In this document: piece after piece, positions 1 through 5,330 of the stretch
Position numbering within the stretch: the first letter of the stretch is position 1
Layout of the letters: every line of letters begins with the position of its first letter
DNA from: Pseudomonadota bacterium
GTDB taxonomy: Bacteria > Bdellovibrionota > Bdellovibrionia > Bdellovibrionales > JAEYZS01
DNA length: 5,597 bases
Reading direction: 5' to 3'
Assembly: GCA_023427925.1 (NCBI GenBank)
Contig: JAEYZS010000262.1
Span: 1 to 5,597 of the forward strand
Made by a program: the position numbers and the translations under genes
The notes under the pieces: generated by a model
Told to the model about the DNA's origin: nothing
What the model saw: only the letters and a program-made list of their open reading frames with translations
The model's database searches: none

Positions 1-1
1 G

Positions 2-2170
2 ATGAATCCATCATTTCATATAATTTCTGTGTTGGGCGGTAAAGGAGGCGTTGGAAAAAGTGTTTTTTCAGCAAACCTCGCATTGGCATTTTTGCGTGAA
101 TTAAAAAGCAGGGTTCTGCTTATCGACCTTGACGCCGAATCTTGTGGAGATCAAAACGTAATCCTTGGGCTCAAGCCACTCAAGACAATGTCCGAAATTG
201 CTTCATTTAACGGTCAGATCAATGCACAAACTGTATCAACACTTGTAACCAAACATCCATCTGGGCTTGGGTTCATTGGCGCTGTGAAATCAGCCATGGA
301 AAAATTAAGCGTTCCGCCGGAACTAATGGAAAAGCCTTTAAACTCCTTGGGAGCAATTTTCCCATATATCATTCTCGATCTCGGATGTCATATTGGCGAT
401 TTACAAATGAAGGCTTTAGAAAAAAGCTCCGCAGTCATTGTTGTCTCTACACCGGAAATACTTGCCGCTAACCAATCTCTCAAGCTCATGAACCAACTGA
501 TCGCCAGCACTTTACCGACCGATCTCTTTCAAATAGTATTGAATAAATTTGGGCCTGGAGCACTTTCTCCTCAGGTTCTATCTCAAACATTTAAGAAAAA
601 TATTCTTGGAGTAATCCCTCAGGATGACAATGCTTCGAGTGCCGCACTTCAAACAGGTTCGCCAGTTGTTATTGCTCAACCACAATCTCAGATCGCTCAA
701 GCTTATCACGAGCTGACTCGCAAACTGACTTCGAATAATTTTTTAAATCGCTTGCAACAAATGCAACGACCCACAGGAATAAAAGCACCTCAAACCGTTA
801 CTTCCAAAGTAGGGCCGACAGGTGCGCCAACCACTCATACTGATAAGCGAAACAATCCGAGAAATTTATTGAAAGAACAAATTCATAGAGAGCTAATAAA
901 TACTATGAACCTCAAAAAAGGTATCACCGAAACCAAGGGCGACGCCGAAAAAGAAAGGCAGCTCTTCTCGAAAACCCAACAAGTTATTTCACAACTTGTT
1001 GATAAGATGCAACCCGGATTATCAAGAGACGAAAGATCTCAAATTATTAAAGAAGTCTTAGATGAAGCTCTGGGACTTGGACCACTTGAGACACTTCTCG
1101 CTGAGGATTCGGTGACTGAAATCATGGTTAATGGTGCCGATAGAATTTTCGTCGAAAGAAGTGGAAAAATCACATTAAGCCCAGTGACATTTACCTCCAA
1201 TCTTCATTTAAGAAACGTGATTGAAAGAATTGTCACCCCATTGGGCCGTAGGATTGATGAGAAAACTCCTTATGTAGATGCGCGACTAAAAGACGGAAGC
1301 CGGGTCAACGCTGTCATTGAACCTATCGCAATTGATGGCCCATCGCTTACGATTAGAAAGTTCGCAAAAAAACCTGTGACTGTAGATAACTATGTTCAAT
1401 GGGGTTCTATGACAGAACCAATGATTGATTTCATGAGAATCTGTGTTGAAAATGGACTCAATATAATTATCTCAGGTGGTACCGGATCAGGTAAGACAAC
1501 TCTTTTAAATGTCATGTCGAGCTTTATTCCTTCGACAGAAAGAATAGTAACTGTGGAAGATGCAGCCGAGCTCCAACTTAAACAGGAACACGTTGTGCGA
1601 CTTGAAACTCGTCCCGCTAATATGGAAGGAACAGGTTCCGTTACAATTCGTGATCTCGTTAGGAACTCACTCAGAATGAGGCCTGATCGTATTGTTGTTG
1701 GTGAGTGTCGCGGAGGCGAAGCTTTGGATATGTTATCTGCGATGAACACCGGTCACGATGGTTCAATGACTACCATTCACGCGAACTCTCCGCGAGAAGC
1801 TATCGGAAGACTTGAAACGCTTTGTTTAATGGCAGGAATGGATTTACCGGCAAAAGCCATTCGTGAACAAATCGCCGGTGCCGTGGATCTGATTGTGCAG
1901 ATTTCAAGGCTCTCTGATGGTTCTAGAAAAATTTTGAGCATTACCGAAGTAGCGGGAATGCAAGGCGAGACTGTCACGTTACAAGAAATTTTCAAATTCA
2001 AAGAAGAAGGTTTTGACAAAAACAGAAGAATTATCGGTCAGTTCCAAGCCACAGGCCTCATTCCAACATTCATTGAAGAGTTTGAAAGAAAAGGTCTAAA
2101 GATTCCAAGAACACTCTTCAGTAACGATATGGGAATGGGATTAAAAAAAGTTTCTGGAGGTAAACCGTGA
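2..2170 (+). CDS. cpaF: Tad/Flp pilus ATPase: CpaE (MinD-like) fused to CpaF/TadA secretion ATPase
   Basis: This 722-residue protein joins two ATPases that are usually separate Tad pilus proteins. Residues 1-250 are a MinD/ParA-type ATPase of the CpaE class: deviant Walker A GGKGGVGKS at 12-20 with signature Lys14, LIDLD at 40-44, and Walker B-like Asp126. The receiver-like N-terminal domain common in CpaE is absent. A Pro/Thr-rich, basic linker (about 251-290) leads into a full-length CpaF, beginning with its usual IHRELI-type N-terminal helix near 294. The CpaF part has Walker A GGTGSGKTT (492-500), an Asp box with Glu519-Asp520, Walker B VVGECRGGE (565-573) and a His box TGHDGSMTTIH (583-593). 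CpaF hexamers power pilus assembly at the cytoplasmic face of the inner membrane; CpaE proteins localise the machine. The ATG at base 2 fits a MinD-type N-terminus, but only one base lies upstream, so an earlier start cannot be excluded. The end overlaps tadB by 4 bp. Both ATPases look intact. Confidence 0.93.
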   Translation: MNPSFHIISVLGGKGGVGKSVFSANLALAFLRELKSRVLLIDLDAESCGDQNVILGLKPLKTMSEIASFNGQINAQTVSTLVTKHPSGLGFIGAVKSAMEKLSVPPELMEKPLNSLGAIFPYIILDLGCHIGDLQMKALEKSSAVIVVSTPEILAANQSLKLMNQLIASTLPTDLFQIVLNKFGPGALSPQVLSQTFKKNILGVIPQDDNASSAALQTGSPVVIAQPQSQIAQAYHELTRKLTSNNFLNRLQQMQRPTGIKAPQTVTSKVGPTGAPTTHTDKRNNPRNLLKEQIHRELINTMNLKKGITETKGDAEKERQLFSKTQQVISQLVDKMQPGLSRDERSQIIKEVLDEALGLGPLETLLAEDSVTEIMVNGADRIFVERSGKITLSPVTFTSNLHLRNVIERIVTPLGRRIDEKTPYVDARLKDGSRVNAVIEPIAIDGPSLTIRKFAKKPVTVDNYVQWGSMTEPMIDFMRICVENGLNIIISGGTGSGKTTLLNVMSSFIPSTERIVTVEDAAELQLKQEHVVRLETRPANMEGTGSVTIRDLVRNSLRMRPDRIVVGECRGGEALDMLSAMNTGHDGSMTTIHANSPREAIGRLETLCLMAGMDLPAKAIREQIAGAVDLIVQISRLSDGSRKILSITEVAGMQGETVTLQEIFKFKEEGFDKNRRIIGQFQATGLIPTFIEEFERKGLKIPRTLFSNDMGMGLKKVSGGKP
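2156..2160 (+). promoter_or_regulatory. Ribosome binding site setting the GTG start of tadB
   Basis: GGAGG lies six bases upstream of a GTG codon at 2167, inside the last codons of the ATPase gene. The GTG overlaps the upstream TGA stop as GTGA, a standard arrangement for translational coupling. This strong site supports GTG over later ATG codons as the start. Confidence 0.75.
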
Positions 2171-3042
2171 GCTTCCTTGGAAACGAATTTGTTTTTATAA
2201 TTTTGATGGGGATACTTGTTTTTATTGCCTCCTTTTTATTCTCAGACAGAATACTGAGCTTTCTCTATGACAAGAGCTTGGGAAGTCGACAATACGTACT
2301 CGACAAACTCGAAATGATGTTCGTTGATACGAATCCACGAAAAGTCACAGTCACTATGCTGCTCATGAGCTTTGGCTTGGGCTTTTTAGTTTTTATTGCA
2401 GTTTTCCCAAATTTAATTGTTGGTTTCATATTAGGCTCCGTTGTGACAATGGCAGGATGGCAAATTACTAAGTACTTAGTCGATTATCTTTTTGAAAAGA
2501 GATGTTCTAAGCTAGTCGATCAACTTGTGGATGGATTAACAATCATGTCAAACGGAATCCGAGCAGGCTTAGGTATTACTCAATCCATGGAAAGAGTCGT
2601 GGACAACATGCCAAGTCCGATCAAACAAGAATTTGGTCTTGTTCTGTCTCAAATAAAACTTGGTCTCAGCGTCGAAGAAGCTTTATCAAATTTTGGAAAC
2701 CGTGTTCCAGTTGCCGACGTTCAAATGTTTGTAACTGCTATTAATATTTTAAAAGAAACTGGTGGAAACTTGGCAGAAACTTTCTCAACCATGGTGGACT
2801 CTCTAAGAGAAAGACAAAAAATTCATAAAAAAATCGAGGCACTCACCGCTCAAGGAGTCACTCAAGGGGTCATCATCACGATGGTTCCTTTTATTCTCCT
2901 TGTCGTATTCGCAGTGGTCGATCCGAGCTTTGTGAAACCGTTATTTACAACTACTCTTGGGGTTATATTTCTTATTGTGATGTTAGGCCTCCAAATCATC
3001 GGCGGGCTCATGATAAGAAAGATTGTTAAAATTAAAGTATAA
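2167..3042 (+). CDS. tadB: TadB-like type II secretion F-domain inner-membrane platform protein
   Basis: This 291-residue membrane protein is a TadB-type platform component of the Tad pilus, which sits in the inner membrane and couples the CpaF motor to pilin assembly. Predicted membrane segments lie near residues 8-26, 62-80, 84-102, 234-252 and 262-284, with a cytoplasmic T2SS F domain between the third and fourth (about 115-230). Family-typical positions include Gly123, Glu155, Gly166, the EEAL stretch (170-173), Arg179, ETGGNLAE (197-204) and Arg214/Arg216. The ALTAQG turn followed by the hydrophobic segment favours TadB over TadC. It starts at GTG with a GGAGG site, overlapping the ATPase gene by 4 bp, so the two are almost certainly co-transcribed and coupled. 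Tad loci normally have tadC next; here a hairpin and an unrelated secreted protein gene follow. Confidence 0.9.
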   Translation: MSFLGNEFVFIILMGILVFIASFLFSDRILSFLYDKSLGSRQYVLDKLEMMFVDTNPRKVTVTMLLMSFGLGFLVFIAVFPNLIVGFILGSVVTMAGWQITKYLVDYLFEKRCSKLVDQLVDGLTIMSNGIRAGLGITQSMERVVDNMPSPIKQEFGLVLSQIKLGLSVEEALSNFGNRVPVADVQMFVTAINILKETGGNLAETFSTMVDSLRERQKIHKKIEALTAQGVTQGVIITMVPFILLVVFAVVDPSFVKPLFTTTLGVIFLIVMLGLQIIGGLMIRKIVKIKV

Positions 3043-3043
3043 A

Positions 3044-3071
3044 AGCCATTCTAGTCCAAGGTCGAATGGCT
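3044..3071 (+). terminator. Hairpin after tadB, candidate end of the pilus operon
   Basis: AGCCATTC (3044-3051) and GAATGGCT (3064-3071) form a perfect 8-bp stem with a 12-base loop, starting two bases after the tadB stop. What follows (ATTATAAATGG) is AT-rich but not a clean T-run, so termination may be partial or the stem may act as an mRNA-processing barrier. Some readthrough into the YD-repeat gene is possible. TATTAT/TATAAA at 3071-3079 could serve as a -10 for the next gene, but no good -35 is visible. Confidence 0.5.
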
Positions 3072-3119
3072 ATTATAAATGGAAAACTGTAAAATTAGAG
3101 TACTGGGAGACATAGTAAA

Positions 3120-4745
3120 ATGAAGCAATTATTCGCAGCAATTATCTTGATGGTATCAATCAGTTCTTATGCTCTAGTTGATATGCAAAACGCTAACTTT
3201 ACAGAAACTTGGATTGACTTGGAAATTCCAGATTCTGGATACAATTTAAAGGTTGAAAGAGCTTATAACTCGCGAACTTTGCATAATGGTATTTTTGGAT
3301 TTGGTTGGTGTTCGAACTTTGAAACGAGTTTGGATATTTTAGCTGACGGACGAATCAAAAGAGTGCAGTGTGGAGCGGGTCAAGAAATCACTTATGCTCC
3401 AAAGTCTTTTGATAAAAAAGATGTAGAGCAAGGTATTAATAATATTCTAGCTGCAATCAGAAAAGAAAAGCCTTCTATTACTCCTCGTGAAATTCAAACA
3501 CTTACTCAAAAACTAAAAGAAGATACTACCTTTAGAGACAGTGAAACTCAAAGACTTGGTGTTAAACGACCTGTGAAAGAGGGCACTGTTTTTTATGCCG
3601 AAGGCAACTCAGCAGAAAAAATCGTTCTTAGAAAGGGCTTTTATGTTCGAGACCTAGTAGATGGAAGCTCTGAACGCTTCAACGCTGACGGCCAGCTCAC
3701 TTATCTTTATGACAAAAATCAAAATTACTTAAAGCTCGAATACACAAAGAAAGCTTTAACAACAATGGTAACAAGCTCAGGCAGAAGACTTTCGCTCCAA
3801 TACACTCCAAATGGCAAGATAAGAGAAATCCGAGGGCCAAGTGGTCTTAAAACCGAGTACAAATACGAAAAGCTAAATGATCTTGTATACGCTAAAAATG
3901 CGAAAAACGAAGTTACAACTTATACTTACGATGCCCTTCACAACATTACAAAGATCTCGTATCCAGACAAAACAAGCAAAATTCTTAAATACAACCAGGA
4001 TAAAGACTGGGTCGTTGAGCTTAAAGATAGAAATAACTGTGTAGAAAAATATGACTACACTGTATCTAAATCTGATCCAAAAAATAATTATTTTTCACAT
4101 GTTGAAAAAAAATGTGATGGTAAAGTTGTAAACAAAAGTAAATACGGTTTTTGGTTTAAAAATAGAAGGAACTCATCTGGTGCCTATTTGGCTAGACTTG
4201 AAATCGACAACAACGGTACAAAGTCAGACATTGAGTATCACGATGTCTTCGAAAAGCCGATTTCAATCAAAACTAAAAACGAACTAACGAGATATTCGTA
4301 TTATTCAAATGGCCTTTTAAAGCAAAAAACAGTGAATAAACAAGTAATTAATTTCAAATATAATAACCAAAACAAGGTCTCCGAAGTGTCTGAAAGTGGT
4401 AAGGGGACAACGAAATTCACTTACGATAAACTTGGCAACCTGACTTTCGCTTCAAATAGCGGCGGTCAAAGCGTAAAGCTTGAGTACGATACAAAAGGAA
4501 GAATTGTGAGAATCTTTGACCAGGCAAAAAGACTCATTCGTATCGAATACGATGAGCGCTTCAGTAAGCCTAAAATTGTAGAACGTCCAGGCGTAGGTAA
4601 AATCGTAGTCACTTACGAAAAAGATGGTACAATTGCAAAGGCACGCAGCCAAGACGACGACCCTACTGTTGCAGTTCAAGTGGCAAGTGCATTTAATAAC
4701 TTAATCGATATCATTACCCCTGCGGGCGTAAATATAGGATTATAA
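3120..4745 (+). CDS. Secreted YD-repeat (Rhs-like) protein, Bd0109-like hit-locus protein
   Basis: This 541-residue protein has a Sec signal peptide: Lys2, a hydrophobic core at 4-14 and likely cleavage after Ser-Tyr-Ala18. Residues 24-85 resemble the DUF6531-type N-terminal region of Rhs/YD proteins (ERAYNSRT, GIFGFGWCSNFE, LADGRI). A charged, probably helical stretch (about 97-150) interrupts the beta-rich fold. YD-type repeats then run from about 195 to 505 (for example YLYDKN, YTYDALHN, FTYDKLGN, LEYDTKGR, IEYDER). There is no conserved Rhs core cleavage motif and no toxin domain. The protein ends in a short hydrophobic tail (about 520-541), so it is unlikely to be a polymorphic toxin. 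The GGGAG at 3105-3109 lies ten bases before the ATG. It follows tadB by 77 bases and abuts the small secreted gene directly. In B. bacteriovorus, Bd0109 is a secreted YD-repeat protein reported to bind Bd0108. Architecture and gene order match, so the orthology is inferred. Alternative: an unrelated cell-wall YD protein. Confidence 0.85.
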   Translation: MKQLFAAIILMVSISSYALVDMQNANFTETWIDLEIPDSGYNLKVERAYNSRTLHNGIFGFGWCSNFETSLDILADGRIKRVQCGAGQEITYAPKSFDKKDVEQGINNILAAIRKEKPSITPREIQTLTQKLKEDTTFRDSETQRLGVKRPVKEGTVFYAEGNSAEKIVLRKGFYVRDLVDGSSERFNADGQLTYLYDKNQNYLKLEYTKKALTTMVTSSGRRLSLQYTPNGKIREIRGPSGLKTEYKYEKLNDLVYAKNAKNEVTTYTYDALHNITKISYPDKTSKILKYNQDKDWVVELKDRNNCVEKYDYTVSKSDPKNNYFSHVEKKCDGKVVNKSKYGFWFKNRRNSSGAYLARLEIDNNGTKSDIEYHDVFEKPISIKTKNELTRYSYYSNGLLKQKTVNKQVINFKYNNQNKVSEVSESGKGTTKFTYDKLGNLTFASNSGGQSVKLEYDTKGRIVRIFDQAKRLIRIEYDERFSKPKIVERPGVGKIVVTYEKDGTIAKARSQDDDPTVAVQVASAFNNLIDIITPAGVNIGL

Positions 4746-4967
4746 ATGAAGATTTTATTCTTAACTTTCTTAATGGTCACTTTGATAGGGTCATTCGCAC
4801 AGGCGAACAGCTCAAATGAAGGAGCTGTTCAAGTCGACTGCGACCAAACTCCGCCTGGCGCTACCTGCCCAGTACCGAATAGCTCCAAAGTAGGGCTTTT
4901 CGCTAGCACCAACCCCCCTGTAACTTCGTCTGATAAGGGAAGCTCCAGCAGTCAAGGTAACCAATAA
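4746..4967 (+). CDS. Small secreted protein, Bd0108-like hit-locus protein
   Basis: This 73-residue protein has a clear Sec signal peptide: Lys2, hydrophobic core 3-16, and likely cleavage after Ala-Gln-Ala20, leaving a 53-residue mature protein. There is no lipobox. The mature part has two cysteines (32 and 41) that could form a disulfide in the periplasm, a Pro-rich middle, the motif KVGLFASTNPP (48-58) and a Ser-rich tail. AGGA at 4736-4739 lies six bases before the ATG, which follows the TAA of the YD-repeat gene with no gap, so translation is probably coupled. Position and secretion signal match Bd0108, the small hit protein affecting pilus extrusion and host-independent growth in B. bacteriovorus. 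As I recall it, that protein is about 100 residues, so this one is shorter. The match is by context and the biochemical function is unknown. Confidence 0.8.
   Translation: MKILFLTFLMVTLIGSFAQANSSNEGAVQVDCDQTPPGATCPVPNSSKVGLFASTNPPVTSSDKGSSSSQGNQ
4805..4830 (+). repeat. Perfect 9-bp inverted repeat inside the small secreted gene
   Basis: GAACAGCTC (4805-4813) and GAGCTGTTC (4822-4830) are exact reverse complements separated by eight bases. In mRNA this makes a stable hairpin over the codons around the signal peptidase site and start of the mature protein (residues 20-28). It may slow ribosomes during export or affect mRNA stability. It could also be chance, since the bases also encode protein. 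Confidence 0.6.
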
Positions 4968-4990
4968 GGCTTTTCAACTGTCAAAAGCTT
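4967..4990 (+). other. Hairpin directly after the small secreted gene
   Basis: AGGCTTTT (4967-4974) pairs with AAAAGCTT (4983-4990) through eight pairs, one of them G-U, around an eight-base loop. It begins at the last base of the stop codon. It lacks a T-run, and its right arm shares bases 4988-4990 with the left arm of the next hairpin, so the two cannot both be fully formed. Confidence 0.45.
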
Positions 4991-5033
4991 AGACAATCTC
5001 AACTTGAGATAGGGGTCTAAGTTATTGATTTTA
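4988..5033 (+). terminator. Nested hairpin, candidate terminator of the YD-repeat/small-protein transcript
   Basis: An outer stem pairs CTTAGAC (4988-4994) with GTCTAAG (5015-5021). An inner stem pairs ATCTCA (4996-5001) with TGAGAT (5005-5010) around a three-base loop, and a small asymmetric internal loop separates them. The stem is followed by a moderately T-rich stretch, TTATTGATTTTA (5022-5033). This is a reasonable intrinsic terminator, though it could instead be the fold of a small RNA. Confidence 0.5.
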
Positions 5034-5034
5034 C

Positions 5035-5044
5035 TATATATAAA
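5035..5044 (+). promoter_or_regulatory. Possible -10 region for the downstream 53-residue protein
   Basis: TATATATAAA (5035-5044) contains two good -10-like hexamers (TATATA, TATAAA) just downstream of the nested hairpin. It would give a leader of roughly 55 bases. No convincing -35 hexamer lies 16-18 bases upstream, so this is weak as a sigma-70 site and depends on the inference that the gene has its own promoter. Confidence 0.3.
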
Positions 5045-5096
5045 TTTAGCTCCGTCCCCCAAATGGTGGCATAGGGGTTGCTTTAATAGAGGTTAT

Positions 5097-5101
5097 GGAG
5101 G
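5097..5101 (+). promoter_or_regulatory. Strong ribosome binding site of the 53-residue secreted protein
   Basis: GGAGG lies five bases before the ATG at 5107. It is the main non-coding evidence that this very short reading frame is translated. The bases GGAGGCT (5097-5103) can pair with AGCTCC at 5048-5053 in the leader, with one bulged G, which could hide the site. Confidence 0.7.
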
Positions 5102-5106
5102 CTCTT

Positions 5107-5268
5107 ATGAAAACAGCTTTTATTATTATGGTAGTCGCACTATTTGCAGGGAATGCATTTGCCAAGGAAGTTTGTAACGGTAATGGAACCAAAACAAGCA
5201 GATTTGCTTCAAGTAACCCTGCTCCGACAGATTCATCTACCAAGTCTTCGGGTTCTGCTCGAAACTAA
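5107..5268 (+). CDS. 53-residue secreted protein, second hit-like small protein
   Basis: This short gene encodes 53 residues with a textbook Sec signal peptide: Lys2, hydrophobic core 4-14 and likely cleavage after Ala-Phe-Ala19, leaving a 34-residue mature peptide with one cysteine (23) and no lipobox. The GGAGG ribosome site fixes the start. Its C-terminus resembles that of the small secreted protein encoded just upstream. Both have Cys, five or six residues, Lys, three residues, then FAS[ST]NP, Thr at +3 and a Ser-rich end (FASSNP at residues 33-38 here; FASTNP at 52-57 there). From that Phe onward 11 of 21 aligned residues are identical by hand alignment. I infer a tandem paralogue of the Bd0108-like protein, possibly another partner of the YD-repeat protein. 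The nested hairpin upstream suggests separate transcription; a hairpin terminator follows. Function unknown. Confidence 0.82.
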   Translation: MKTAFIIMVVALFAGNAFAKEVCNGNGTKTSRFASSNPAPTDSSTKSSGSARN

Positions 5269-5292
5269 AACGAGTTTTACAAATCAATGGAA

Positions 5293-5330
5293 AATCGGAA
5301 GATCTATTCAAGATCTTCTGATTCTTCGTT
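5293..5330 (+). terminator. Strong intrinsic terminator, probably bidirectional
   Basis: AATCGGAAGATCT (5293-5305) pairs with AGATCTTCTGATT (5311-5323) as a 13-bp stem with one G-U pair and a five-base loop, 25 bases after the stop of the 53-residue protein gene. On the + strand it is followed by CTTCGTTTT, and on the - strand by TTTCCATTGATTTG, so it could serve both converging genes. The right arm and loop overlap the last codons of the minus-strand gene, whose TAG stop is at 5304-5306. Confidence 0.75.

Noticed and set aside
1396..2019. Minus-strand reading frames inside the ATPase gene.
   Set aside because: They lie antisense to highly conserved ATPase motifs, have no recognisable domains and are explained as shadows of the coding strand.
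905..2170. A separate CpaF gene starting at an internal ATG at 905.
   Set aside because: No good ribosome site precedes it, it would cut off part of the CpaF N-terminal helix, and the frame is continuous with the MinD-like module.
4452..4679. Minus-strand frame inside the YD-repeat gene.
   Set aside because: It is antisense to clear YD repeats, has a Cys/Phe-rich unlikely composition and no ribosome-site support.
3120..4745. Polymorphic Rhs toxin with its immunity protein encoded directly downstream.
   Set aside because: There is no Rhs core cleavage motif and no C-terminal toxin domain, and the downstream product is an exported small protein, whereas immunity proteins of cytoplasmic toxins are normally not exported.
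4746..5268. Small proteins as lipoproteins or Flp pilins.
   Set aside because: Neither has a lipobox cysteine at the cleavage site. Neither has the prepilin peptidase site with a following hydrophobic helix found in Flp pilins.
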